Below are positions 24,949 to 34,810 of a stretch of DNA of 64,000 nt, one piece after another. The first letter of the stretch is position 1. Every line of letters starts with the position of its first letter. The position numbers were made by a program, and so were the translations under genes. The notes under the pieces are model-generated. The model made no database searches. It saw only the letters and a list, made by a program, of their open reading frames with translations, and was not told the origin of the DNA. This DNA comes from Porticoccaceae bacterium. Lineage in GTDB: Bacteria > Pseudomonadota > Gammaproteobacteria > Pseudomonadales > Porticoccaceae. The DNA is taken from NCBI GenBank assembly GCA_029212965.1, contig JARGOV010000008.1, positions 17,951 to 81,950 on the forward strand. Direction: 5' to 3'.

Positions 24949-25091
24949 GTGGGCTCCGCCGTTGTTGGCAAGGGCGGCGATTATAGGACTTCTCCGCTGC
25001 TTAGCCTAGATGCTTGATTAGCGGTGACAAAGTGGGGGCAGGTAATGTGGTAGAATCCCGCGCCTTTTCCAGCCATAAGCAGTAAAATATT

Positions 25092-25427
25092 ATGCCCAGT
25101 GAGCCAATCTACAAAGTCATTTTTTTCAATCAGGGCCAAGTCTACGAACTCTATGTGCGTTCTGTTTACCAGAGTGAGCTGATGGGTTTTTTGGAAGTCG
25201 AAGAGTTTGTGTTTGACGAGCGCTCGAAGATGATCGTCGATCCAGGCGAAGAAAAGCTCAAAAATGAATTTGCCAGTGTCAAACGCAGTTATCTGCCTTT
25301 ACATTCGGTGGTGCGCATTGATGAAGTTGAAAAAGAAGGTGTTTGCAAGGTTACTGACGTTAAGGGTGGTAATGTGACGCCACTGCCCTTTCCATCCATG
25401 GTGCCAGGCTCTAAAAAAACAGATTAG
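25092..25427 (+). CDS. DUF1820 family protein
   Basis: YKVIFFNQGQVYELYVRSVYQSELMGFLEVEEFVFDERSKMIVDPGEEKLKNEF typical of DUF1820. Confidence 0.8.
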   Translation: MPSEPIYKVIFFNQGQVYELYVRSVYQSELMGFLEVEEFVFDERSKMIVDPGEEKLKNEFASVKRSYLPLHSVVRIDEVEKEGVCKVTDVKGGNVTPLPFPSMVPGSKKTD

Positions 25428-25441
25428 AAGGCGGTAGCCAG

Positions 25442-26584
25442 CTAGTCGTGACTCACCCATAGGCCTGATAAACCGAGTTGTGTTTGCAGTGCTAACGCCG
25501 CTTTTTCTGCACCCTCTCTTGAGCTATAGCCCACGGCTCTGATCCGGTGCAAGGTTTTGCCGTTGACCGTAATGGGCTGTATAGAAGGCGTGTCAGCTAG
25601 TTTTTGTACCCTTTCATAGATACTATTCGCGGTAATAGGATCGGAAAAGCTGGCGATATTAATGTTCCAGTTTTTTACTTTGGCGTTATCAGCCGCTTTG
25701 GTACTTATAGAGTCAGGGCTTTTCGATCCCCTCTGCTTTTCGCTCGGTGCCTTTTGTTTGGTGTCTTCAGTACTGCTCTTACTGTCAATAGATTGTGTTA
25801 AAAAAGATTTTTTTTCGTTTCGGCTTTGAGGCGTTTCCTGATGAAAGCCGTCCGCTTTGGCTTGGCTCGCTATACTTTCAAACTTGCCTTCTAGTGCTAC
25901 CAGGCGTGAATTCATTTGTTTAGTAGCTGTCGTGAGATTTTCTTTCAAGGTGCTGATTGTACTAGCCTGTTGGCCTTGGGCTTGCTTGAGATTGAGTAGT
26001 GCCTGTTCGGTTTTAACAGCCTTGTCATTGTTTTCCTGTGGCTCGGTGGGTGGAGACGGGATTTTAGGTGCTTCAAGCTGCTCAAGACGCAGATTTAATG
26101 TTTCGACTTGCTTGTGGGTTTGCCAAGCGTAATTGCCGCTAAACAATGCCAAGGTTAGGGTAATACTAGCAATTATCCAGGCTGCTATTGGTGCGGAGGC
26201 AGAGACCGGTGTCTGATATTTGGCTTCCGGCAGAGGAGGGAAGGTATTTTGGGCCTTACTAGCTGGTCCAGCAGACAAACCCTGAGCCCCATCAGCTTTG
26301 GCCGTCGTAGGCTTAGGCTTGGGAGTCGGGGGTATATTGTCTTTCTTATCCCTGGTTATTTCGTTGTGCGGTGGCACCACTTTAGAAGAATGCAGGTTCT
26401 GGATTTGGGCCAGGGAAGGGCTCAGGTTTCGGTTGACCTTGCTTGATTGCCTAGCAGCAGTTTGTTGGGGGTTTATGGACTTGTTCATAACGAATGTTTT
26501 AACAGTTTGGTCAGTGGGTATGGGTTCTTTGAATGCAGTAACTATGCCGGTGGAATGTTCTTCAATAAATGGACGTTTGTTCAC
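25442..26584 (-). CDS. SPOR-domain-like membrane-anchored protein
   Basis: One TM segment (AAWIIASITLTLALFSGNYAW), coiled coil, C-terminal WNINIASFSDPITANSIYERVQKLADTPSIQPITVNGKTLHRIRAVGYSSREGAEKAALALQTQLGLSGLWV (SPOR-like). Start uncertain (GTG 26584 or ATG 26488). Confidence 0.72.
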   Translation of the reverse strand: MNKRPFIEEHSTGIVTAFKEPIPTDQTVKTFVMNKSINPQQTAARQSSKVNRNLSPSLAQIQNLHSSKVVPPHNEITRDKKDNIPPTPKPKPTTAKADGAQGLSAGPASKAQNTFPPLPEAKYQTPVSASAPIAAWIIASITLTLALFSGNYAWQTHKQVETLNLRLEQLEAPKIPSPPTEPQENNDKAVKTEQALLNLKQAQGQQASTISTLKENLTTATKQMNSRLVALEGKFESIASQAKADGFHQETPQSRNEKKSFLTQSIDSKSSTEDTKQKAPSEKQRGSKSPDSISTKAADNAKVKNWNINIASFSDPITANSIYERVQKLADTPSIQPITVNGKTLHRIRAVGYSSREGAEKAALALQTQLGLSGLWVSHD

Positions 26585-26772
26585 GGAAATTTTGTTAAAC
26601 TTCGCGATTATTGGCTTTTATACCTAAATGCCGTCGTTTTTTTGACGTTTGCGTCATTGGGCCGGCACTCTGATTTGTAATTATTTATGAGCGGAACGCT
26701 TTTTTGCGCTGTGGGTGAGACGACGGTTACGACATACCCGCTTCCAAATAATCGAGGACGAAATGTAGAATA

Positions 26773-28320
26773 ATGCATAATAAAGAAGGGACTTCTGTTG
26801 CGAAAAACGGCAACGGCAAAACGGCATTGCTAGCCCGCCTAGCGGTTGAATTGACTCGACTTGCCCAGGGGCGAGACCCGAAACTAGATTACTTGCTTGA
26901 GCAATTAAGGCATTCTCTCCATGAAAGTGCTTCATCCTCAGACTTTAAAAACAGCGCTGCCCGGTTTTTAAAATATATTGTTTCTGGGCATGTTGAGTTT
27001 GCGAGTGGCTTTGAGCTGTCTATTCAAAAGACTGCCGTCGATTTATTCACGGCGATAGAAGCTTGCTTCCCCGGTGTGAAGCAGGTTTCAACATTAAAAG
27101 AAGAATTACTGTTGGCCTCTTCGTTGCAGGAAACTATCGAGCAGGTTGAAAAGGTCATCCCTGTGCTTCTTGATATCAGGGTGATTGCATCTGGGTCTAC
27201 TTCTGATGCAGAGACGGGGCTTTCCTCTGGCTTTGCTACATCAACTCAAGGTGAGTCTTCTTTGGCTCAGATACTGGATATTATCTCCCCAGCCCTGAGT
27301 CAGTTACTCGACCAGCTCAATTTATTAGAGCCTGATGATGACCGAGTTAATAGTGTTAGGAATGACCTTGTTCGTATCGCCAGTATGGATGAGCTGGAGA
27401 CAGTGCTTGGTGAAGCATTGGGTTTGGTCGTTGATGTGACGCGACAGATTGACCAGGAAAGGGAATACACAGAACAGTTTCTGACACAGCTGAGGTTACA
27501 CCTCAAAAGCCTCGAAGAGGGTATAGGTGAGTCCATTGATTTTGAGGCTTCGCTGCAAAATGTCAATAAAATCCAGACCGAGGTGGGCAGCGAGGTAGAG
27601 GGTATTGAGTCAGCTGTTAATGAAAATGTTGATCTTGATTTACTCAAGCAAATTGTGCGTACTCGAGTCGAGCGCTTATCCACTAAGGTGGCGGATTACG
27701 TTGCGAGCGAAAAACAACAGCTGGAGGCGGCGAAGGATAAAATTGGAGAGCTAACCCTCCAAACACAGGCCATGAATAACGAAGTGGAAAGCCTGCGTCA
27801 CCAGCTTATCGAGAAGCAGCAAGTACTGGCGATGGATACGCTCACCGGCGTGGCTAATCGCGGTGGTTTTGATAGACGTATCGAGGAAGAACTAGCTCGC
27901 AGCCAGCGTATCGGTTTTCCGTTATCGCTACTGCTGATTGATGTTGATAAGTTCAAGTTTGTCAATGATACCTTTGGACATAAAGCCGGTGACAAAGTGC
28001 TTCAAACTGTCGCCAAGCTGATGTCCGCCAGGTTGCGTGAAACGGATTTTATTGCCCGCTATGGGGGTGATGAGTTTGTGATTTTATTGCCTGGTACATC
28101 TGCTGACGATAGCCAAGCGGTGGCTCAGGGCTTTTGTGATGCGGTGAAGCGCTGTGGTTTTCACAGCCAGGGACAGTCAGTGGATGTCTCCCTTTCTATT
28201 GGCATTGCCCAGATGCAGGAGGGGGATACCAGTGAAGCCTTATTCGAAAGGGCTGATGCAGCTATGTATAAGGTCAAAGATAAGGGGCGAGATGGCTATG
28301 CTATCGCTTCGCCAGCGTAG
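26773..28320 (+). CDS. Diguanylate cyclase (GGDEF domain) with long helical N-terminal region
   Basis: DTLTGVANRGGFDRRIEEEL, RETDFIARYGGDEFVILLPG: intact GGDEF and an RxxD I-site five residues upstream. Confidence 0.92.
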   Translation: MHNKEGTSVAKNGNGKTALLARLAVELTRLAQGRDPKLDYLLEQLRHSLHESASSSDFKNSAARFLKYIVSGHVEFASGFELSIQKTAVDLFTAIEACFPGVKQVSTLKEELLLASSLQETIEQVEKVIPVLLDIRVIASGSTSDAETGLSSGFATSTQGESSLAQILDIISPALSQLLDQLNLLEPDDDRVNSVRNDLVRIASMDELETVLGEALGLVVDVTRQIDQEREYTEQFLTQLRLHLKSLEEGIGESIDFEASLQNVNKIQTEVGSEVEGIESAVNENVDLDLLKQIVRTRVERLSTKVADYVASEKQQLEAAKDKIGELTLQTQAMNNEVESLRHQLIEKQQVLAMDTLTGVANRGGFDRRIEEELARSQRIGFPLSLLLIDVDKFKFVNDTFGHKAGDKVLQTVAKLMSARLRETDFIARYGGDEFVILLPGTSADDSQAVAQGFCDAVKRCGFHSQGQSVDVSLSIGIAQMQEGDTSEALFERADAAMYKVKDKGRDGYAIASPA

Positions 28321-28384
28321 CTATAGTCTCCATTGAGCCTCAATTAATTTAAATATCCTTGCAGCAAATTATTGCGGGCATGGA

Positions 28385-29128
28385 TTAGCGGCGTCTCGCG
28401 TTGAGTCTCTCGACGGCTGCCGCGTAGCGTTGAATTTCCTGTGTTGTCTTTAAATCGACATTGGTAAAACGACAGCCGAGCCGCCTTCGCGAGCTCTGCT
28501 TGTTTTCAAACTCTCGTTTTACCTCAGCTTCGACAATGATTAGTTTATTGCGAAGTGTTTTAAAAATACACTGCGTAATCTTGTCCCCAGCGCCGAGAGG
28601 GCAATCGGCGGGGACTGTCAATAATGCACCACTAGTCGATATATCGCTAATTTGGGCGTTGATTACTTGGTTGTCACTGAGGATGAGGTGAACCTCAGGT
28701 GAGGACATCATGCTTACGGGAGTGCGATAGTTGGCACGGCGCTGATGCTGGTAAATAATATCAGGCAGGCTTGAGCGATAGCGAATCAAGCCGGCGCTTT
28801 GTTGTTGACCAATAATATTTGCCATAAACTCGATATTAATGCCGTTTAGCCAGCCGCTAGCGCGATAGTTTTTATGTTCAAGTAATGCTGTGTGACCTTC
28901 ACTAGCGGCGAGTTCATCCAGTTCAAGCCAGTTATTTGTGGTATCAGTTGCCAGAATAATACTCACAAAGTTGCCATCAATACCCTCAATTGACAGGCTT
29001 AGTTGACAGCGCTTTTCTTGTAGGGCTTTGAGAATTATAAGTTTGTGGGTTTTTAATTTGATGCCGTTATCATGTTCTATGGGGCTGGCGTTGTTGGTCT
29101 TCTCTGAGGCAGTTTCTTCTCTTTGCAT
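28385..29128 (-). CDS. ycgR: Flagellar brake protein YcgR (YcgR + PilZ domains)
   Basis: C-terminal PilZ motifs QRRANYRTP (RxxxR) and DISTSGA (DxSxxG); located after flgN as in pseudomonads. Confidence 0.85.
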   Translation of the reverse strand: MQREETASEKTNNASPIEHDNGIKLKTHKLIILKALQEKRCQLSLSIEGIDGNFVSIILATDTTNNWLELDELAASEGHTALLEHKNYRASGWLNGINIEFMANIIGQQQSAGLIRYRSSLPDIIYQHQRRANYRTPVSMMSSPEVHLILSDNQVINAQISDISTSGALLTVPADCPLGAGDKITQCIFKTLRNKLIIVEAEVKREFENKQSSRRRLGCRFTNVDLKTTQEIQRYAAAVERLNARRR

Positions 29129-29234
29129 GGTTTCGTGTGGGCAGAGTGACGATGTGCCTATTCTAGTGTGTTATTTGCAGCTCTGCAGTCTGTATTAAAC
29201 TCAGGTGATGGCAGGTTGTGTTCTGGGCTTAGTT

Positions 29235-29699
29235 TTAGGCTTTACCCAAGGGGGCCGATTGGGGTCGCAGCGCGGTTGTGCCTTTTGCGCTATAGGTTTG
29301 CTCGGTTTCTATACTGCCGTGACGTAAGACCTGAAGCGCTTGGTCGGTTACCAGCTGGTTTTTCCTGATCATGGTGCCAGCTAGCAGGTTGTTTTCCTTA
29401 CAGCGCCGGTTAACATCGCAAAGAGCCTGCCAAGTGTCATTGAGTTGCTGTTGTGGATGAGCCGCGAGTAGAGCTTCCATGCCTGCCAGGCCTGGTGCGA
29501 ATCCGAGCTTCACAAGGGCATTGTCGCGCAGGCTGTCCATCTCTTGCAGGGCTTTAGCGATACCCAGCTTTTTTTCAATAATAGTTTCTAGGGTGGAAAT
29601 ATTCTCTCGAGACAGCGCAGCCCTTTCCTCGTCTAGCACGTTGAGTAGTTCGAAGCTGAGGGTTTTGGCTTGGTCGAGCAGAGCAATAATGTTTTTCAA
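29235..29699 (-). CDS. flgN: Flagellar export chaperone FlgN
   Basis: 154-aa helical protein directly downstream of flgM; LLNVLDEERAALSRENISTLETIIEKKLGIAKALQEMD. Confidence 0.85.
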   Translation of the reverse strand: MKNIIALLDQAKTLSFELLNVLDEERAALSRENISTLETIIEKKLGIAKALQEMDSLRDNALVKLGFAPGLAGMEALLAAHPQQQLNDTWQALCDVNRRCKENNLLAGTMIRKNQLVTDQALQVLRHGSIETEQTYSAKGTTALRPQSAPLGKA

Positions 29700-29760
29700 G
29701 GGACTGTACCAGTTTGATAAAGCGAGTCAGGCAGGTTTTGTGTCCAAAATTAATCTTGAT

Positions 29761-30069
29761 CTAGATTAGGTCTTGTTCAAAATTGATTAATTTCTCTGCA
29801 ATGCGATCAGTGTTGATTGTGTAGGAGCCGTCATTGAGTGCTCGCTTAATGCTCTCTACCTTTTCTGCATCAAAGCTTGGTATTTCTGTGAGAGTTTTTT
29901 CGATTTGCTGTAGTTTGAGAGCCGAGTCGGTAACGGTAACGGAGCTCGATTCTTCTGTATTTTGTGTTGATTTGGCTTTGTCGGGGGTGACATTGTGCGC
30001 AGCATCAGCTTTTTTCTCAGTACTGGTACTGAGGCCTGCGTTGCTGTTGGCTGGTTGTCTAATTTCCAT
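29761..30069 (-). CDS. flgM: Anti-sigma-28 factor FlgM
   Basis: VTVTDSALKLQQIEKTLTEIPSFDAEKVESIKRALNDGSYTINTDRIAEKLINFEQDL; ATG at 30069 with AAGGA upstream. Confidence 0.93.
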   Translation of the reverse strand: MEIRQPANSNAGLSTSTEKKADAAHNVTPDKAKSTQNTEESSSVTVTDSALKLQQIEKTLTEIPSFDAEKVESIKRALNDGSYTINTDRIAEKLINFEQDLI

Positions 30070-30116
30070 AGTGCTATTCCTTCCCGTTTTGTCGTGTCGT
30101 AACACTGACAATTAGC

Positions 30117-30143
30117 TTATCGGCATGTTTATGAAAAACTTTA
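30117..30143 (-). promoter_or_regulatory. Sigma-28 (FliA) promoter for flgM-flgN
   Basis: Reverse strand TAAAGTTT-TTCATAAACAT-GCCGATAA: exact match to the TAAAGTTT-N11-GCCGATAA consensus. Confidence 0.85.
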
Positions 30144-30181
30144 GTGGTTACTGACAAAATAAAATTTGTTGACAGCTTTCA

Positions 30182-31042
30182 TCAGTCAGCGTGAACTGCG
30201 CCGGAGCCGAGGATAGTGCCCTCGACTATTTTACTGGATGACAGGTTTTTCACTCGAATTTTTTCTCCGATTGCTCCGCCACTTAACGCAATGCCTGTGA
30301 CACTGACCTGTAGGCCACGGCCGCCGGCTTGCAGGTCAACCTGCTGACCTTTGCTGATGATATGAGGCTCGGCCAATATCGTATTACTGAGCAGGGCATT
30401 ACGAGCCAAATTTCTTTTCAATACTTTACCTATAGCGTCTTCGGGGCTGCTCAAATAGGCACGGTTTAATGAGCTGGAATCCCTCGTTTCCAGAGACACA
30501 TCCTCTGCGGAGATAATATGTCCACGTCTCAATGGGGCGTTAGTCGCCAACACCTGGCTGAAAGAGGTGACTTTGGCTGGCACGTAAAGCGTCCAAGGGC
30601 GGGGGGTCTGGCAGCGCACACCAATCGTTGTCTTGCCTATAATGTTGGCACCCGGGGGTAAAAAAGCGTCGAGAGAATTGTCACAGGCGGGTAGCGTTAA
30701 GCGAGTGTCGATACTGCCAATACTTACCGTCGCCGCAGGTTGCTCCTGGACCTCACTATGATTTGACAAGAAAGTGCGAGCTGTTGCTTTGATATTGTCA
30801 ATGGGCTCGAATTGCCCTTTTTCTGCAAAGGCAGGTGATACGCCGTTTAGTAAAGCGCTCAGCAAGGCGAGAGTTGCGGCAAGTATTGCTAGCGATGAAC
30901 CTGCTCTGGAGCGGTGAGACCTGATAGGCAGAGTAGTCAATTTTTTGGCGGCTTTTGCTCTCATAGTCGTTCTATTTGAAGGATTATTAATAACTAAGCA
31001 ATATTTGGGCCTTTTCGATTTTTCCAATTTATTCGTTGTCAC
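30182..31042 (-). CDS. flgA: Flagellar basal body P-ring formation protein FlgA
   Basis: C-terminal SAF region (RRGHIISAEDVSLE...DAIGKVLKRNLARNALLSNTILAEPHIISKGQQVDLQAGGRGLQVSVTGIALSGGAIGEKIRVKN); upstream start uncertain (30964 ATG possible). Confidence 0.93.
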   Translation of the reverse strand: MTTNKLEKSKRPKYCLVINNPSNRTTMRAKAAKKLTTLPIRSHRSRAGSSLAILAATLALLSALLNGVSPAFAEKGQFEPIDNIKATARTFLSNHSEVQEQPAATVSIGSIDTRLTLPACDNSLDAFLPPGANIIGKTTIGVRCQTPRPWTLYVPAKVTSFSQVLATNAPLRRGHIISAEDVSLETRDSSSLNRAYLSSPEDAIGKVLKRNLARNALLSNTILAEPHIISKGQQVDLQAGGRGLQVSVTGIALSGGAIGEKIRVKNLSSSKIVEGTILGSGAVHAD

Positions 31043-31160
31043 CAGTTGAGCATTTTGAACCTGACGCTTGGGTTGCCGTTGAGCGGCAGCCCATTGCCGC
31101 TAAATGGTGTGGATATAGCTGTGATTTATATAAATAATTGAAAAATATAGATAAATTGTT

Positions 31161-31177
31161 TTGGCATAGGGGTTGCT
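31161..31177 (+). promoter_or_regulatory. Sigma-54 (RpoN) promoter for the flgB operon
   Basis: TTGGCATAGGGGTTGCT: GG-N10-GC spacing, close to TGGCAC-N5-TTGCW. Confidence 0.75.
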
Positions 31178-31222
31178 ATGTCTATGGCATAGCAGTTTTA
31201 GATCATGAATAGGAAAAAGACT

Positions 31223-31606
31223 ATGTCCGCTCAATCGGGTTCCATTCTTGGTAAGCACGCACAGGCCCTGTACTTTCATGCTCAAAGGGCCGAGTTGCTG
31301 GCGGCTAATATTGCCAATGCTGAGACTCCTGGCTACAGGGCGCGGGATGTTGACTTTCGTTCTGCGCTTCGCACCGCAAGCGCAGAACGCTTAGTGCAGA
31401 GCCACGATCAACATATGTCATCCGATAGCCGTTTTAACACCAGTGAGTACTATCGTGAGCCGGCTCAGGCGTCGATTAACATCAATACAGTTGATATGGC
31501 AAAAGAGCAGACAGCTTATGCTGAAAACGCTGTGCGCTACCAAGTTAATCTGCGGTTTCTCGATGGCAAGATTAAAGGCCTGATGCTGGCCCTGAGAGGA
31601 GATTAA
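31223..31606 (+). CDS. flgB: Flagellar basal body rod protein FlgB
   Basis: LLAANIANAETPGYRARDVDFRSAL; ATG 31223 preceded by AGGA; ORF track opens at 31205. Confidence 0.95.
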   Translation: MSAQSGSILGKHAQALYFHAQRAELLAANIANAETPGYRARDVDFRSALRTASAERLVQSHDQHMSSDSRFNTSEYYREPAQASININTVDMAKEQTAYAENAVRYQVNLRFLDGKIKGLMLALRGD

Positions 31607-31610
31607 AAGG

Positions 31611-32024
31611 ATGAGTTTAGAAGGTGTTATGCGCGTTTCAGGTTCAGCGCTAGCAGCACATACCACGTGGCTTGATACCGTCGCTAGTAACTTGGCGAAC
31701 TCAGAGGTGGTGAGTGGCAGTGCTGGTGATGTGTATCGCTCGCGACAGCCCGTCTTTGCCACCGTGGCAAAACCCTTCGCAGATCCTAGGGGTGCTGTCG
31801 GTGTCGCTGTTAAGAGTGTGGTTGAAACCGGGCCGCCGGGCAGGAAAGAGTACGCGCCAAATCATACTCTGGCTGACAGCGATGGCTATATTTACCACAG
31901 TAACGTCAATACCGTAGAGGAAATGGCGAACATGATTGCCGCATCGCGAGCCTATCAAAACAGCGTTGAAGCTATGAATACCGCAAAGCAGTTATTGGTA
32001 CAGACCTTGAGTCTGGGTCGTTAA
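31611..32024 (+). CDS. flgC: Flagellar basal body rod protein FlgC
   Basis: ALAAHTTWLDTVASNLANSEV...VNTVEEMANMIAASRAYQNSVEAMNTAKQL. Confidence 0.96.
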   Translation: MSLEGVMRVSGSALAAHTTWLDTVASNLANSEVVSGSAGDVYRSRQPVFATVAKPFADPRGAVGVAVKSVVETGPPGRKEYAPNHTLADSDGYIYHSNVNTVEEMANMIAASRAYQNSVEAMNTAKQLLVQTLSLGR

Positions 32025-32035
32025 GGGGACGAGAG

Positions 32036-32707
32036 ATGGCAACGGATATAGCGAATATTTTGGGAGTTGAGCAAAGCGGCGGGCTGGGTTCTGTCCCAAA
32101 AAAGAAAGAAGAGTTGGGGCAGGAGGAGTTTATGCGTCTTCTGGTGGCGCAGTTGAATAATCAGGACCCTACCAAACCAATGGATAATGCTGAGTTTTTG
32201 ACGCAAATTGCTCAATTTAGCACGGTAGATGGTATTCAGGGTATGGAAACCTCTTTGTCTGACTTGGGGGCGTCAATGATGTCGACGCGCGCTATTCAGG
32301 CCTCCTCTTTGGTGGGTCGTGATGTGATTAGTGCATCTAACCAGGCTGCCTATGTGCCAGGGAATGAAATTTCAGGCGTGGTGGCTATGCCGGTCAGTGC
32401 ATCGGCTGTTCAGATACAAGTGTCGGATAGTCGTGGACAACTGGTTAAGGTCCTTGATATAGGCAGTGTCGGTGCGGGTATTCACAAATTTGCGTGGGAC
32501 GGTTTGCTCGATGATGGGTCCTCCATCCCTCAGGGCAGCTACCAAGTGACGGCCAGCGGCTTGATCGACGGGTCGGCAGAGGCTTTGCCCGCCTTTGCCT
32601 CAGCACGCGTCGCTAGTGTGTCGATTGGTGCCGCTGGAGCAGAAATTAGTTTAAATCTGGATGGCGGAGATTCGGTGTCCTACGCCGATGTCCTCCAGTA
32701 CTTATAA
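32036..32707 (+). CDS. flgD: Flagellar hook capping protein FlgD
   Basis: LGQEEFMRLLVAQLNNQDPTKPMDNAEFLTQIAQFSTVDGI. Confidence 0.96.
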   Translation: MATDIANILGVEQSGGLGSVPKKKEELGQEEFMRLLVAQLNNQDPTKPMDNAEFLTQIAQFSTVDGIQGMETSLSDLGASMMSTRAIQASSLVGRDVISASNQAAYVPGNEISGVVAMPVSASAVQIQVSDSRGQLVKVLDIGSVGAGIHKFAWDGLLDDGSSIPQGSYQVTASGLIDGSAEALPAFASARVASVSIGAAGAEISLNLDGGDSVSYADVLQYL

Positions 32708-32725
32708 CAGCAAGGGGAATTAACC

Positions 32726-34003
32726 ATGGGTTTTGAAACGGCAGTATCAGGTATTCGAGCGGCGTCTTCGCAGCTTGGCATCATTGGCAATAACATTGCC
32801 AACAGCTCCACTTCGGGGTTTAAGCAATCACGGGGGGAGTTTGCCGATGTTTTTGCTTCAAGCGCATTGGGTGTGTCCTCCAATTCCGTTGGTCGCGGTG
32901 TCGAGTTAGCCTCGGTTTCCCAACAGTTTACCCAGGGCAATATCAGCTTTACTGATAACTCTCTCGATCTGGCCATTAGCGGCACTGGCTTTTTTATGCT
33001 CGATGACGGCGGTACTACCCGTTTTACCCGGTCGGGTGCTTTTGCTGTCGACTCTGAGGGTTTTGTTACTAATAACGAAGGTCTGCGTCTACAGGCGTTT
33101 ACGGCCGATACCCAAGGGCAAATTACAGGCTTAGTCGATGATGTGCAGTTGACGACTTCGCAAATTGAACCGATTCCCACTGCCGAGGTGAATATCACTG
33201 CGAATCTCGACTCCCGAGAGGAAGTGCCCCTGTTGGCTTTTAGTGCTCCCTTCGATGCTTTTGCCTCCCCGCCGACGGCTCCTAGCTCCGATATGTTTAA
33301 CGGCTCTACTTCTTTAACCATTTACGACAGCCTCGGTAATCCCCACGACTTGACCACTTATTTTGTCAAAACAACGACCCCTAATGAATGGGAAGCTCAT
33401 GTCACCGTTGATGGCGTGACCCCTGGTGGTGTCGCGGCACCACAGACCTTGACTTTTGATGGCACGGGGCAGTTTCCTGCAGCATCTCTACCAGTAGAAG
33501 TCACGGTGGCCAACTGGGACCCGGTCGATGCTAGTGGTAATCCAACGGGTGCTCTTACCCCCCAGTCTTTTGCCGTTGATCTTTCAACTACCACTCAGTT
33601 TGGTAGCGACTTCGGTGTCAGTTTTATTTCACAAAATGGTTTTTCTTCGGGCCAGTTGCGCGGGGTTGAGATCTCCGATTCTGGAGTGATTTTTGCCCGT
33701 TACACGAATGGTCAGTCTTTTGCTTTGGGGCAGGTAGCGTTGGCCAACTTTGCTAACCAGCAGGGTCTGCAGCCTCTGGGCGGCACAGCCTGGGCAGAGA
33801 CATTTGCCTCCGGTGTGGCCACGGTAAGTGCGCCGGGCACAGCAGGCCAGGGTTTGATTCAGTCTGGTGCCCTGGAGGACTCTAATGTCGATATCACTCA
33901 ACAGTTGGTGAATATGATTACCGCTCAGCGCAACTTCCAGGCTAATGCCCAGATGATTCAGACCGAAGATACCGTCACTCAAACCGTGATCAACCTACGT
34001 TAA
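32726..34003 (+). CDS. flgE: Flagellar hook protein FlgE
   Basis: MGFETAVSGIRAASSQLGIIGNNIANSSTSGFKQSRGEFADVF ... VNMITAQRNFQANAQMIQTEDTVTQTVINLR. Confidence 0.96.
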   Translation: MGFETAVSGIRAASSQLGIIGNNIANSSTSGFKQSRGEFADVFASSALGVSSNSVGRGVELASVSQQFTQGNISFTDNSLDLAISGTGFFMLDDGGTTRFTRSGAFAVDSEGFVTNNEGLRLQAFTADTQGQITGLVDDVQLTTSQIEPIPTAEVNITANLDSREEVPLLAFSAPFDAFASPPTAPSSDMFNGSTSLTIYDSLGNPHDLTTYFVKTTTPNEWEAHVTVDGVTPGGVAAPQTLTFDGTGQFPAASLPVEVTVANWDPVDASGNPTGALTPQSFAVDLSTTTQFGSDFGVSFISQNGFSSGQLRGVEISDSGVIFARYTNGQSFALGQVALANFANQQGLQPLGGTAWAETFASGVATVSAPGTAGQGLIQSGALEDSNVDITQQLVNMITAQRNFQANAQMIQTEDTVTQTVINLR

Positions 34004-34024
34004 GTGCTGAAAGGCTAAATAATT

Positions 34025-34759
34025 ATGGGCAATTATCTCTACACATCGATGGTTAGCGCCAGCCAAATTATGCGTGGCATGGCTGATGTTACTCACAATC
34101 TGGCCAATGCCAGTACTACGGGTTTTCGTGCCGATTTGTCGATGTTTAAGTCGTTGGCAGTGCCTGGCGCGGTTAACGGCGGTGATCTGCCACTGTTTGA
34201 ACGCACGGGTGTCGATACGAGTTTTGGTGCTCTGCAAAACACCGGGGTCGATCTCGATGTCGCTGTGAGTGGCGAGGGCTGGATAGCCGTAGTGGCGGAG
34301 GGCGGTGAAGCCTATACCCGCCGCGGTGACCTGCGCCTTGATGCTCTTGGTCAGCTCACTAATGGCGCGGGTCAGGCAATTGTGGGCGATGGTGGGCCGC
34401 TAGCGATTCCTCCCCATGCGAAGATGGAGATTGCCGCCGATGGCACTATCTCCATTCAGCCTCTCGGGCAGGGCCCCGATACCGTTGCCGTGGTGGGGCG
34501 CATCAAACTGGTTAGCCTCGATGCTGAGAATCTATATAAGAGTCAGGATGGCCTGCTGCGTCTCAAAGAGGGGGCTACTGCTCAAGAAGATGCCAATGTT
34601 TCATTGATCTCGGGTGCCCTGGAGGCCAGCAACGTCAACACCATTTCTACCATGGTGAAGATGATAGAACTACAGAGAAGCTATGAAACTCAGATCAAAA
34701 TGATGAAAACCGCCGCCGATAATGATCGTGCTTCGGCGGCATTAATGAAAATGAATTGA
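34025..34759 (+). CDS. flgF: Flagellar basal body rod protein FlgF
   Basis: MGNYLYTSMVSASQIMRGMADVTHNLANASTTGFRADLSMFKSL; position. Confidence 0.95.
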   Translation: MGNYLYTSMVSASQIMRGMADVTHNLANASTTGFRADLSMFKSLAVPGAVNGGDLPLFERTGVDTSFGALQNTGVDLDVAVSGEGWIAVVAEGGEAYTRRGDLRLDALGQLTNGAGQAIVGDGGPLAIPPHAKMEIAADGTISIQPLGQGPDTVAVVGRIKLVSLDAENLYKSQDGLLRLKEGATAQEDANVSLISGALEASNVNTISTMVKMIELQRSYETQIKMMKTAADNDRASAALMKMN

Positions 34760-34810
34760 TGATTCACCAGACGATTGACGATTCAATGAATACGCCATTG
34801 GGGAAATAGA

